NCBI RefSeq assembly: GCF_902809865.1
Contig: NZ_CADDWH010000001.1
Location: 3,534,001 to 3,598,000, forward strand
Direction of reading: 5' to 3'
Origin: Halobacillus sp. Marseille-Q1614
GTDB taxonomy: Bacteria > Bacillota > Bacilli > Bacillales > Halobacillaceae
DNA length: 64,000 bases
The translations under genes and the position numbers were made by a program. Within the stretch, counting starts at the first letter, position 1; each line of letters begins with the position of its first letter. The notes beneath the pieces are model-generated. The model ran no database searches, had not been told where the DNA came from, and was given only the letters and a program-made list of their open reading frames with translations. Shown here one piece after another: positions 33,840-42,301 of the stretch.

Positions 33840-34792
33840 TACGTCGTTTCCTCCTTGATCATCGATTGGAGATGCTCTGCGAAAATGGACAGCTTGTCCA
33901 TGTCAGACACATCTTCCTCAAATAAAGGTACTTGAATCGTGCGTTGTCTTTTAAAAGTTTGGTTGATCTTGTCGAGGTAATTTTTCTCCTGCCTGCGTCT
34001 CTTGGCAAGAAACTCTCCATCCGCATAGTCGGGCAGCACTTTGTTAATGATCAGCGTCTTAATGTGAAGGTGGTGCTGATCGAGCTGTTTAATGGCCTGT
34101 TTCGTTTCTAAAATAGGCAGGCGCTCAGGAATGAGTACAAAAATAAAGCCGGTCTGTTTCGCGTCTAAAACAATTTCTCGTACAGCCGCAAATTTTTCTT
34201 TTCGTTTTTGCAGGATTTCATAGATTGGATCGTCTACAGGCTCACCGTCATTTAACAGTTGTGTGTAGTTATCATTGATTTTCTTTCTCTTTTCAAGCAT
34301 TCCATCAATCCAGACACTCATTAATTCAGGGAGTGTTAATAAGCGGATCGTATGGCCAGTAGGTGCTGTATCAAATACTATCTTATCAAATTCGTCCGCC
34401 TCTTCTAAAATAATAGATATCAGACGATCAAAAAGAGCAGCTTCATCGGCTCCCGGAGAAGCACTTGCCATATCGATCTGCCGGTGAACTTCTTCCACCA
34501 TGCGGGATTTCACCAGCCCCTCAAGATTCTCTTTCACGCCCTGAATATAGCGTTTTGATTCCCGGTTAGGGTCAACTTCGATGCCCCATAGATTTGCTTC
34601 AAGCGGTGTTTTGTCGTGTTTGATTTTTTTATGAAAAATATCTCCTAAGTTATGGGCCGGGTCTGTCGATACGATCAGTGTCTTATAACCGCTTCTGGCT
34701 AGTGCCAGTGCGAGCGCAGCAGAAGAAGTAGACTTACCGACACCGCCTTTTCCGCCTATAAAAAGGATTTTGTTCTGCTGTAGTTCGTTCAT
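33839..34792 (-). CDS. ArsA/GET3-family ATPase
   Basis: The 317-residue protein carries the deviant Walker A GGKGGVGKST (Lys15, Lys20), switch I STDPAHNLGD and switch II FDTAPTGHTIRLL, all hallmarks of ArsA/GET3. It has a single ATPase domain and I see no cysteine, so the Get3 zinc CxxC and the ArsA arsenite cysteines are absent. ATG 34792 follows AAAGGAG at 11 bases; the ATG at 34819 lies before that site. It overlaps the CC-star-like gene upstream. No arsenic genes are present. A chaperone or targeting role for a membrane or metal-bound partner is inference. Confidence 0.85.
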   Translation of the reverse strand: MNELQQNKILFIGGKGGVGKSTSSAALALALARSGYKTLIVSTDPAHNLGDIFHKKIKHDKTPLEANLWGIEVDPNRESKRYIQGVKENLEGLVKSRMVEEVHRQIDMASASPGADEAALFDRLISIILEEADEFDKIVFDTAPTGHTIRLLTLPELMSVWIDGMLEKRKKINDNYTQLLNDGEPVDDPIYEILQKRKEKFAAVREIVLDAKQTGFIFVLIPERLPILETKQAIKQLDQHHLHIKTLIINKVLPDYADGEFLAKRRRQEKNYLDKINQTFKRQRTIQVPLFEEDVSDMDKLSIFAEHLQSMIKEETT

Positions 34793-34809
34793 AAGGATGG
34801 ACACTCCTT

Positions 34810-35076
34810 TTAGCAGCATCTAATTCCATCAAGTGGTGACTTTTCCATCCCCATTCGTAGATGCCAATCGTGAAATTTTTCAATGATATAAGGGTAGAGC
34901 TCTAACGTGTAGTAAAAGGCGGGATTAGGAATCCCAAGCATGTCTGAATAGACCAATAGGAGGAAGAGGTCATCTTCATCCCTTAGTTCTCTGGCTACTT
35001 CGTTTTTATGGGGAAGACTCAAAATTTGATCATATAATTCAAACATTCGTTTCAATGATAGTTTTTTCTTAGTCAT
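34810..35076 (-). CDS. Cory-CC-star-type small protein
   Basis: The 88-residue protein has LPHKNEVARELRDEDDLFLLL, MLGIPNPAFYYTLELYP, FHDWHLRMGMEKSPLDG and ends RCC right before the stop. To my memory this matches the family catalogued as cory-CC-star, defined by the C-terminal cysteine pair. Function is unknown; the terminal CC could bind a metal or be lipid- or thiol-modified. Only a weak GTGAGTG lies before ATG 35076. It sits between a second Cys-rich small protein and the ArsA-like ATPase. Confidence 0.75.
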   Translation of the reverse strand: MTKKKLSLKRMFELYDQILSLPHKNEVARELRDEDDLFLLLVYSDMLGIPNPAFYYTLELYPYIIEKFHDWHLRMGMEKSPLDGIRCC

Positions 35077-35088
35077 ACACTCACAACC

Positions 35089-35469
35089 TTACGTCATCAT
35101 TTCTTTAATAAGTGTATCATAATCATCGTTTAATCCTTCTTCTGCGTAGTGGCCGTTAATAAAAACAGCGTAATACTTCACTCGCAGAAGAAGGTTCTTC
35201 AATGCTTCTATAATCGATAGGTTTCCTTGTTTCACATGCTTATAAAAGTAATGCTGAATTGCCAAGAGATTTCTCGGGTCTAAAAAGGTAATATGAAGCT
35301 GGCTTTTATATTGGTCATTTAATTTACGATAAAGCACACCTAAGCGCTGTCGGTCCTCATCAAGATAGGCAAATTCATCTTTCATCTCCACAAAGCCGTC
35401 ACTACAGATTCCCCCGCAGCAGCCTAATCCAATTTCTTTCTCGGCACGGATGATCATAACCTCAACCAT
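35089..35469 (-). CDS. Small protein with N-terminal CCGGIC motif
   Basis: The 126-residue protein opens VEVMIIRAEKEIGLGCCGG, with Cys17, Cys18 and Cys22 (C-C-G-G-I-C), followed by a mainly helical region with LHITFLDPRNLLAIQHYFY and VKYYAVFINGHYAEEGLNDDY. I do not recognise a characterised family. The cysteine cluster suggests metal or Fe-S binding or thiol chemistry. ATG 35469 is chosen because AAAGGTG is 6 bases upstream; two in-frame ATGs at 35475 and 35505 fit worse. It follows cstA after a hairpin that may reduce read-through. Confidence 0.7.
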   Translation of the reverse strand: MVEVMIIRAEKEIGLGCCGGICSDGFVEMKDEFAYLDEDRQRLGVLYRKLNDQYKSQLHITFLDPRNLLAIQHYFYKHVKQGNLSIIEALKNLLLRVKYYAVFINGHYAEEGLNDDYDTLIKEMMT

Positions 35470-35494
35470 TTTCATCACCTTTCTTAGACAAAAG

Positions 35495-35523
35495 GAAAGC
35501 CGCACAATTTAGGCGCGGCTTTC
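35495..35523 (-). terminator. Hairpin between cstA and the small Cys-rich genes
   Basis: GAAAGCCGC pairs with GCGGCTTTC around an 11-base loop; the reverse strand continues CTTTTGTC. It is probably a partial terminator that lowers expression of the downstream genes relative to cstA. Confidence 0.6.
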
Positions 35524-35530
35524 TTTATTT

Positions 35531-37267
35531 TTAAGCACTTTTCTCAATCTTATTTTGATCTCCATTCATAATAGCGGAAATCGCAACCACCATAATCCAT
35601 AGGGCAAAAACAAGAATAATGGAGCCGAAGATGAATAGCAGCCAATCGCTTTGACCTGTCCATGGCGCCCATTGAGTAAGCACTTGAATACCCATGGCGT
35701 ATAATGTCATAAACATGAGGAAAGCCATCGGGATTAAAGTCGGCCAATAAGCTCTTCCTTGGCGTTTCAGCCAGATCGAGATGAGCAGTAAGCTGATCCC
35801 TGCCAAAAGCTGGTTTGAAGTACCGAACAATGGCCACAGCAGGTAACCGCCGGAACCAAACCCATTCGGACCTTGTGGAATAAGAGTCAGCGCAGCACTT
35901 GATACAACTGCAGTAGTAGTAGCAACGTGAGTTTTAGTTAGAGGCTTAACATTATATTCCATACCAAGCTCAGCAATAATATAACGCATTAAACGAACAG
36001 AAGAGTCGAGTGTTGTCGCTGCAAAACTTACTACAATTACAGAAACAATAGTGGCCGCTACAGAAGTTGGAATTCCAAGGCCTGCAGCCAGTCCGCTGGC
36101 CCCTTGAATAAAGACGCCCAGTCCCGCTCCGTTAGCTGCTGTGAACCCGCTGTAAGTGGCAGTGAATTCAGCAGTGGAAGGGAAAAAGGTGATAACGGCA
36201 ATAATTGCAATTAAAGCTAATGCACCTTCACCGATCGCTCCTAAATATCCAACAAAACGAGCATCTGTTTCTTTATCAAGCTGCTTGGAGGACGTTCCGG
36301 AAGATACCAGTCCGTGGAATCCGGAAATGGCACCACATGCAATGGTGATAAACAGCAGCGGGAACCAGGATGTATCAGCATTCGGGTTGGTGACGGGTGC
36401 CGTAATATCAGGGTTTGTAAATAGCAGTCCTAAATAAAGCAAGCTTAAACCTACAACGAGCTGATGTGAATTAATATAGTCACGCGGCTGTAATAGCTTC
36501 CATACCGGAAGTGTGGATGCAATATATACATAAACCATTAGTACAATAATCCATACGAAGAAGGCTGTCGCTGTAGCATCAAGTCCAAATAGTCCTTGAG
36601 CTCCTTCGCCGCCAAAGTAACGAACGAGGTCAATTTGTAATACAGGAAAATAACTGGCGATAATAGCAGTTCCATACATAACGGCCAGAGCCGCTAATGA
36701 AGGAAGCAGCATTCCTCCTTTTCGATTGTATACACGATAACCTATCCAAATGGCAAGCGGAATTTGGATGAAAACGGATAGTACGCTTGCTGGGAAAGAA
36801 ATAAATAAGTTGGCAATAACCCAGGCAAAAACGGCGTTAACCATTAAAACAAGCAGTAAAATGATAAATAAGAACAGAACTTTGGCTCTTTGTCCAATCA
36901 GTTTATGTGCTAATGTTCCTACTGATTGTCCTTTATTACGAACTGATAAAACTAATGTACCAAAATCGTGAACACCTGCTGCAAAGACGGTACCAAGAAG
37001 TACCCATATAATAGCAGGCAGCCAGCCCCAGTACACAGCGATGGCAGGACCTACAATTGGTGCTGCACCCGCAACAGACGTAAAGTGGTGTCCCCACAGT
37101 ACAAATTTGTTTGTCGGAACATAGTCCACCCCGTCTTTGTACTTGTGGGCGGGTGTCGTATAGTTAGGATCCAGGCGATAAATCTTTTCCGCTATAAATT
37201 TAGAATAATATTTATATCCTAAGATAAAGACAATACCTCCAGCTAAAGCAAGCCAGATCGCACTCAT
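35531..37267 (-). CDS. cstA: CstA-family carbon-starvation transporter
   Basis: The 578-residue protein has some fifteen hydrophobic segments and CstA hallmarks: YYSKFIAEKIYRLDPNYTTPA at the start, GHHFTSVAGAAPIVGPAIAV, DFGTLVLSVRNKG, ACGAISGFHGLVSSGTSSKQ, and FGTSNQLLAGISLL. CstA proteins import peptides and, in some bacteria, pyruvate when preferred carbon is scarce. AAGGAGGGG precedes ATG 37267. The promoter and cre box upstream fit catabolite repression. The gene heads a unit with two Cys-rich proteins, an ArsA-like ATPase and a dehydrogenase. Confidence 0.93.
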   Translation of the reverse strand: MSAIWLALAGGIVFILGYKYYSKFIAEKIYRLDPNYTTPAHKYKDGVDYVPTNKFVLWGHHFTSVAGAAPIVGPAIAVYWGWLPAIIWVLLGTVFAAGVHDFGTLVLSVRNKGQSVGTLAHKLIGQRAKVLFLFIILLLVLMVNAVFAWVIANLFISFPASVLSVFIQIPLAIWIGYRVYNRKGGMLLPSLAALAVMYGTAIIASYFPVLQIDLVRYFGGEGAQGLFGLDATATAFFVWIIVLMVYVYIASTLPVWKLLQPRDYINSHQLVVGLSLLYLGLLFTNPDITAPVTNPNADTSWFPLLFITIACGAISGFHGLVSSGTSSKQLDKETDARFVGYLGAIGEGALALIAIIAVITFFPSTAEFTATYSGFTAANGAGLGVFIQGASGLAAGLGIPTSVAATIVSVIVVSFAATTLDSSVRLMRYIIAELGMEYNVKPLTKTHVATTTAVVSSAALTLIPQGPNGFGSGGYLLWPLFGTSNQLLAGISLLLISIWLKRQGRAYWPTLIPMAFLMFMTLYAMGIQVLTQWAPWTGQSDWLLFIFGSIILVFALWIMVVAISAIMNGDQNKIEKSA

Positions 37268-37310
37268 ATTAACCCCTCCTTAAAATGGATACATCATAAG
37301 CTGTTTGTTT

Positions 37311-37324
37311 TGTATACGCTTACA
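37311..37324 (-). promoter_or_regulatory. cre box (CcpA site) of cstA
   Basis: The reverse strand reads TGTAAGCGTATACA, a full match to TGNAANCGNWNNCA. It lies just downstream of the predicted transcription start, a position where CcpA represses. Confidence 0.8.
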
Positions 37325-37335
37325 CATGTGCCTTT

Positions 37336-37365
37336 ATTATACTATGGTAATTTTCAAATTTTCAA
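37336..37365 (-). promoter_or_regulatory. Sigma-A-type promoter of cstA
   Basis: On the reverse strand TTGAAA (37360-37365) and TATAAT (37336-37341) are separated by 18 bases. Confidence 0.65.
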
Positions 37366-37512
37366 ATTATTTCTCTGATTTATCAAAAATTTCTACAAAA
37401 TTATCCATGTTTCTCCATGAAAAGCATTAATAACAAAGAAAGGGACCGTGAAAAATAGTGAAAAGACCGATATAATAGAGCTGAAGATACGACAAAAGAG
37501 AAGGTGTACAAC

Positions 37513-38109
37513 ATGATCCTATTAATAGATAACTACGATTCATTTACGTATAATCTTTTTCAATATTTTAAACAAATGACAGAAGATGTAGAAATTGTTC
37601 GCAATAACGACATCAGCATTGAAGATATAGAAAGACTCTCACCTGCTCTAGTTGTATTCTCACCTGGACCGGGCACGCCGGCAGATGCTGGGGTCTGCAG
37701 GGAAATTCTTGACCATTTCCATAAGCGAATCCCTATTTTAGGGGTGTGTTTAGGACATCAGGTGATCGTTGAATATTTTGGCGGGAAAATTGAAAAAGCT
37801 ATGAAGCCGATGCACGGAAAAGTAGTTAAAATCAGCCACGATAACCGTTCTGCCTTCAAGAACCTTCCAAGTCCGCTTAAAGTTACCCGCTATCATTCTT
37901 TGCAGGCGTCACGGTCAGGCCTGCCTTTATGCCTTGAGGTAAGTGCGGTGAGCGAGGGTGATGAAGCGGTTATGGGAATAAGACATAAATACTTTCCTGT
38001 TGAAGGCATTCAGTTTCATCCTGAGTCCATCATAACGGATTATGGATTCGAAATACTCAATAATTTTTATCAAAAAGCACTGACCCATCAGCTGGAGGTG
38101 AGCCGATGA
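37513..38109 (+). CDS. pabA: Aminodeoxychorismate/anthranilate synthase glutaminase subunit
   Basis: A 198-residue class I glutamine amidotransferase: LLIDNYDSFTYNL start, FSPGPGTP, nucleophile Cys79 in GVCLGHQ, and GIQFHPESI with the His/Glu pair. It supplies ammonia to the partner PabB; enzymes of this type can also serve TrpE. ATG 37513 follows GAGAAGGTG at 6 bases; an in-frame GTG at 37504 overlaps that site. It overlaps the pabBC fusion by 4 bases (GATGAG). Confidence 0.92.
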   Translation: MILLIDNYDSFTYNLFQYFKQMTEDVEIVRNNDISIEDIERLSPALVVFSPGPGTPADAGVCREILDHFHKRIPILGVCLGHQVIVEYFGGKIEKAMKPMHGKVVKISHDNRSAFKNLPSPLKVTRYHSLQASRSGLPLCLEVSAVSEGDEAVMGIRHKYFPVEGIQFHPESIITDYGFEILNNFYQKALTHQLEVSR

Positions 38110-39833
38110 GTCTGCCGAGATTATTGTTCGATTTTGAAAATGCTGAAGGGACAAAGGAGGAGCTTGAGTTCTCAAACCCTCTGGAGGTTATTACGGCCCA
38201 TACGGTAGAAGAAGTCGAACCAGCTTTTAAAGAAGCAGAGAAGAAGCTGGAGAAAGGCTTTTACCTTGCTGGTTATGTCTCTTATGAAGCGGCGCCCGCC
38301 TTTGATAAGGTGTACAAAGTAAATAGTCTCTTCAAGTGGCCTCTTGTCTGGTTCGGTGTTTTTAGAAAACCTGAAGTGTATCACCGAACAAAGTCACCTG
38401 AACCCTACAAGGTTTCTCACTGGTCGATGGAAGGCAATTTTGAGAGTTACCAAACAGGGATACAGCAAATTAAGGACGCAATTGAATCTGGGGATACGTA
38501 TCAAGTCAATTATACGACAAGACTTTCTGCCGAATTTTCAGGAGATGCCCTTTCTTTTTACCGCCAGCTTGCTGCTAATCAGAGAGCAGGATACAGCGCT
38601 TATTTAAATATTGGCGGGGAGCGGAAGATTCTTTCAGCGTCACCTGAACTTTTTTTTAGAAAAGCAGGCGAGACCCTGCAGACGAAGCCGATGAAAGGAA
38701 CCTCGAAAAGAGGCCGTACACTGGAAGAGGATGAAAAACAAAAATGTTTCTTAAGGAAATCAACAAAAGAACAAGCCGAAAACTTAATGATCGTGGATCT
38801 GCTGCGTAACGATTTAGGGAGGATTGCCGTCCCTGGGTCCATCCATGTACCGCGGCTGTTTGATGTGGAAACCTATCCAACCGTTCATCAGATGACGTCT
38901 ACAGTAGAGGCCAAAGTAGAAGAAAATACTGCGATGTGGGATATTTTTTCTGCTTTATTTCCTTGTGGATCGATCACGGGCGCCCCTAAAATCCGGACGA
39001 TGGATTACATTGCCGATTTAGAACAATCACCGAGGGAGGTATATTGCGGCGCTATTGGTTATATAACGCCAGAGAAAGACGCGGTCTTTAATGTGCCAAT
39101 CCGTACAGTTATGCTGACGGGCAGCCGGGCTGTGTACGGAACGGGCGGCGGAATCACCTGGGATTCTACACCACTGGGAGAGTATGAAGAGCTTCAGACT
39201 AAAGCGAAGCTGCTTACTGAAAAACGACCTGATTTTAAACTGCTTGAGTCAATGAGATTGGAAGACGGCGAATTTCCCATGTTTTCTTATCATTTAAATC
39301 GGTTGAAAAATTCATCCATATATTTTAATTACTGCCTTAACGAAAAGTTATTAAATCAGAAAATTGAAGAGTTAAAGAGATGCTATACACACGGTACTTA
39401 TAAAGTTCGCCTGCTTGTGAGCGAACACGGGGAAGTTGAGGCGGAGGCGGCAGAAATCGTTGAAGATATAAATGAAATGAAGGGATGTTTAGCTGATCAG
39501 CCTGTTGATAAAGCCAATCCTTTTCTCTACCATAAAACTACTTACAGAGACGTCTATGATGTCCACCAGAAAGATGGGGCCGGTTTAATTTTACTGTGGA
39601 ATAAAGAGGGACAATTGACAGAGTTCACCATCGGCAATTTTGTCGTAAAACATAAGGGGAAATTACTCACACCGCCAGTCGAATCGGGGTTATTAAGAGG
39701 AACGTTTCGGGAAAGCTTAGTAGAAAAAGGTATAATAGAAGAACACACCCTCTATAAAAAAGACCTGTCTTCCTTTGAAGAAATCTGGATGATTAATGGT
39801 GTAAGAGGATGGGTGCGAGTAGATCTTCTCTAA
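38106..39833 (+). CDS. pabB: PabB-PabC fusion: aminodeoxychorismate synthase and lyase
   Basis: The 575 residues join a chorismate-binding PabB domain (about 1-385; QVNYTTRLSAEF, KPMKGTSKRGRT, MIVDLLRNDLGRIA, PCGSITGAPKIRTMDYIADLE) to a class IV PLP lyase domain (about 390-575; Lys477 in YHKTTYRDVYD, LTEFTIGNFVV, PPVESGLLRGT). With PabA it would turn chorismate into p-aminobenzoate for folate in two proteins instead of three. In B. subtilis these are three separate genes in the folate operon; here no other folate gene follows. It starts within the pabA end. Confidence 0.9.
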   Translation: MSLPRLLFDFENAEGTKEELEFSNPLEVITAHTVEEVEPAFKEAEKKLEKGFYLAGYVSYEAAPAFDKVYKVNSLFKWPLVWFGVFRKPEVYHRTKSPEPYKVSHWSMEGNFESYQTGIQQIKDAIESGDTYQVNYTTRLSAEFSGDALSFYRQLAANQRAGYSAYLNIGGERKILSASPELFFRKAGETLQTKPMKGTSKRGRTLEEDEKQKCFLRKSTKEQAENLMIVDLLRNDLGRIAVPGSIHVPRLFDVETYPTVHQMTSTVEAKVEENTAMWDIFSALFPCGSITGAPKIRTMDYIADLEQSPREVYCGAIGYITPEKDAVFNVPIRTVMLTGSRAVYGTGGGITWDSTPLGEYEELQTKAKLLTEKRPDFKLLESMRLEDGEFPMFSYHLNRLKNSSIYFNYCLNEKLLNQKIEELKRCYTHGTYKVRLLVSEHGEVEAEAAEIVEDINEMKGCLADQPVDKANPFLYHKTTYRDVYDVHQKDGAGLILLWNKEGQLTEFTIGNFVVKHKGKLLTPPVESGLLRGTFRESLVEKGIIEEHTLYKKDLSSFEEIWMINGVRGWVRVDLL

Positions 39834-39844
39834 GGAGGCATTCT

Positions 39845-40213
39845 GTGAGACATGTGGTTTTTTACGACGCCCGGTGTCCATTTTGCTACTACCTGAAAAA
39901 AACGCTTCGGCGGCTTGATTGGCGTAAAAAAATAAAATGGGTTTCTATACAGGAAGTAGAAAAAAGTGAAGGTTACCCTTATTTAAAAGGACGAAACATT
40001 TCAGAAGAAATACATCTGTTAACTAACCAGGGACAAGTTGCAGCTGGTTTTGATGCCGTGCGCCTTCTGCTGCTTCAGCTGCCGCCCGTTTCTATCTTTG
40101 GCCTGCTGAGCTATTTACCCCCCGTAAATTTAATAGGACCCCCTTTTTACAGGTGGTTTTCCAGCCACCGTTATGAGTGGTTTGGCCAGTATGAGTCTCC
40201 TCGCTATGATTAA
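39845..40213 (+). CDS. DCC-family thiol-disulfide-type protein (DUF393)
   Basis: The 122-residue protein opens RHVVFYDARCPFCYYLKKTL with the C-x-x-C pair Cys11/Cys14 of the DCC family, predicted to be thioredoxin-like and sometimes membrane-associated. GTG 39845 is preferred: AGGAGG lies 6 bases upstream, whereas the in-frame ATG 39809 lies inside pabBC and has no ribosome site. It is the last gene of the pab unit; a link to folate is not evident. Confidence 0.8.
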   Translation: MRHVVFYDARCPFCYYLKKTLRRLDWRKKIKWVSIQEVEKSEGYPYLKGRNISEEIHLLTNQGQVAAGFDAVRLLLLQLPPVSIFGLLSYLPPVNLIGPPFYRWFSSHRYEWFGQYESPRYD

Positions 40214-40296
40214 AAAGCTTCTATTCGATTTTACAATCCCGTCAAAAATACTTATTATTTAGATATAATAATCTTTAGTGCGAGGGGTTTTTAACT

Positions 40297-41124
40297 ATGA
40301 AAGAGGAATTGAAATACATCGGGGCTAAAATTATTGGTAACCGGTTAAAGCTTGCCGAGCAGCTGACAGATGTAGAAACCGACAGCTATGCAAGAAGTCT
40401 CGACCGGGAGGATCTATCGCGCGAGCAGATCCTTCAATTCAGGAGCGAGATTTTCCAGTACCTCGGTGAATCGTTAACAGATGATTATCACCTCGTCGAA
40501 AGAAAAGTTATTCAATGGGCGAAACAGGTTGGAGAGGTGTCTGTAGAAAGCAATATTCCTCTTGATGATGCGATTGCTGTAATAGGACATTATCGAACGG
40601 TCGTATGGGGAACTTTTGACGAAGAACTCGATTCAAAACAGTTTCATGCCATTACGATATTAGATGTAAATAAGTTTATTAATCCATTAATTGACCAGAT
40701 TATTCTGCAGTTGAGCCAAATTTATATTGCCCATCATGATCAAAGGATGAAGAGAACACAGGACAGACTGAAGGAAATATCAGTTCCTGTTGTTCCAATT
40801 GCTGATGGTGTGGCTGTCCTGCCGGTTGTAGGAGAAATTGATCCAGATAGAGCTCAGCTCATCATGGAAACTACCTTGCAGAAAAGTACTAGACTGCAGC
40901 TGCAGTATTTGATTATTGATATTTCTGGGGTCCCTGTGATCGACAAACCCGTTATCCATTCACTTTTTCAAGTAACCCACTCGCTTCAGCTTGTTGGAGT
41001 AGAGACAACATTAACCGGTATTCGAGCGGAAATCGCCCGTTCCATTGTTGAGCAGGGGATGGAGTTTCGTGAAGTAAAAACCCGTGCCAATCTGCAGCAG
41101 GCATTGGCAGAGATCGGCGTTTAA
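40297..41124 (+). CDS. RsbR-type stressosome protein with STAS domain
   Basis: The 275-residue protein has an N-terminal non-haem-globin-like sensor region (about 1-150), the linker near 150-165, and a C-terminal STAS domain (IADGVAVLPVVGEID, DISGVPVIDKPVIHSLF, GIRAEIARSIVEQGM). RsbR paralogues form the stressosome with RsbS and RsbT and control general stress signalling. Aligned by motif with B. subtilis RsbRA, the phosphorylated Thr171 is replaced by Lys217 and Thr205 by Ser249. No rsbS, rsbT or rsbU is nearby. The start is supported by GCGAGGGG, 11 bases upstream. Confidence 0.82.
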   Translation: MKEELKYIGAKIIGNRLKLAEQLTDVETDSYARSLDREDLSREQILQFRSEIFQYLGESLTDDYHLVERKVIQWAKQVGEVSVESNIPLDDAIAVIGHYRTVVWGTFDEELDSKQFHAITILDVNKFINPLIDQIILQLSQIYIAHHDQRMKRTQDRLKEISVPVVPIADGVAVLPVVGEIDPDRAQLIMETTLQKSTRLQLQYLIIDISGVPVIDKPVIHSLFQVTHSLQLVGVETTLTGIRAEIARSIVEQGMEFREVKTRANLQQALAEIGV

Positions 41125-41128
41125 TATT

Positions 41129-41163
41129 AAAAGAAGCGTAAGGAGAATCCTTACGCTTCTTTT
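41129..41163. terminator. Bidirectional intrinsic terminator
   Basis: AAAAGAAGCGTAAGG pairs perfectly with CCTTACGCTTCTTTT around AGAAT, between convergent genes. Confidence 0.9.
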
Positions 41164-41167
41164 GTAT

Positions 41168-42172
41168 TTATTTAGGATCTGCTATTTTTACAAGCTGCTT
41201 TCCGATGTTTTCTCCTGTAAAGAGGCCGAAAAATGCATCAGGAACGTTTTCAAATCCTTCTTGGACTGTCTCTTTGTAAGTGATTTTCCCTTCTTTTACC
41301 CATTGAGATAAATAGGTGAAGCCTTCTTTAAAGCGCTCCTGATAATCGCCTACGATAAAACCTTTAATAAGGGAACTTGACTTAATTAAATGCATCTGAA
41401 TGCGCGGCCCTTGATCCCCTGGCTTATTGTAGGAGGAAATCGCCCCACACTGAGCGATTCTGGAAAACTTGTTAAGAAGAGGGTAAACAGCATCTGAAAT
41501 ATCTCCGCCTACGTTATCGAAATAGATATCGATACCATCAGGACATGCTGCTTCTAAAGCATCCGAAACATTTTCCTCTTTATAGTTAATCGCTGCATCT
41601 ACACCGAGCTCCTGTTTCAGATACGATATTTTTTCCTCTGTACCGGCAATTCCGACAACGCGGCAGCCATAGATTTTCCCGATTTGTACGACGGTAGATC
41701 CTACAGCACCGGCTGCACCGGAAACGACTAAGGTTTCTCCTTCTTTGGGTGATCCGATATCAGTTAAGCCAAAGTACGCCGTTAATCCCGGCATTCCGAG
41801 GACTCCAAGCGAAGCAGTAACCGGGCCGAGAGATGGATCAATCTTTCTAACTTCAGCAGCTTTTACTATCAGCTGCTCTTTCCATTCAAGAGCGCCTGTA
41901 ACGATGTCCCCTTCCTTAAGGTTAGAAGAGTTCGATTCAATCACCTGGGCGATCGCTCCGCCTGCAATCGGCTCATTTAATTGGAAAGGCTCTATATATG
42001 ATTTTGTATCACTCATACGCCCTCTCATATAAGGGTCAACTGAGATGTACAGCATTTGTACTAATACTTCTCCTTCTGAAGGGGAGGAGGGCTGCTGCGT
42101 TTCTATTACTTTTAAATGTTCATGGGTCGGAGTAGTTTCTGGACGTTTAACTAACTGAATTTCTCTGTTCAT
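41168..42172 (-). CDS. yfmJ: NADP-dependent medium-chain oxidoreductase (YfmJ/LTB4-dehydrogenase type)
   Basis: The 334-residue protein lacks zinc ligands and has the prostaglandin-reductase pattern: LYISVDPYMRGRMSD, GGAIAQVIESNS, GMPGLTAYFGLTDIGSPKEGETLVVS, the NADPH motif GAAGAVGSTVVQIGKI, and DIYFDNVGGDISDAV. These enzymes reduce activated double bonds of aldehydes and ketones. It resembles B. subtilis YfmJ in length. AAGGAGTGATTG precedes ATG 42172. It is a single gene. Confidence 0.87.
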   Translation of the reverse strand: MNREIQLVKRPETTPTHEHLKVIETQQPSSPSEGEVLVQMLYISVDPYMRGRMSDTKSYIEPFQLNEPIAGGAIAQVIESNSSNLKEGDIVTGALEWKEQLIVKAAEVRKIDPSLGPVTASLGVLGMPGLTAYFGLTDIGSPKEGETLVVSGAAGAVGSTVVQIGKIYGCRVVGIAGTEEKISYLKQELGVDAAINYKEENVSDALEAACPDGIDIYFDNVGGDISDAVYPLLNKFSRIAQCGAISSYNKPGDQGPRIQMHLIKSSSLIKGFIVGDYQERFKEGFTYLSQWVKEGKITYKETVQEGFENVPDAFFGLFTGENIGKQLVKIADPK

Positions 42173-42301
42173 TTATCAATCACTCCTTAATAGGGGGTTA
42201 AATTACATTTTATCTTGGGACCTCCTTGAGATGGAAATAATCGGCTTATAGTTAGAACATTCAGCGGGGTGTGGTATTTTTAAATATGAGGGGGCAAGTT
42301 C

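Noticed and set aside
33839-34792. Arsenite-efflux ATPase of an ars operon
   Set aside because: No arsB, arsR, arsD or arsC is near, the protein has one ATPase domain and no cysteine for arsenite. It is only called ArsA/GET3-family.
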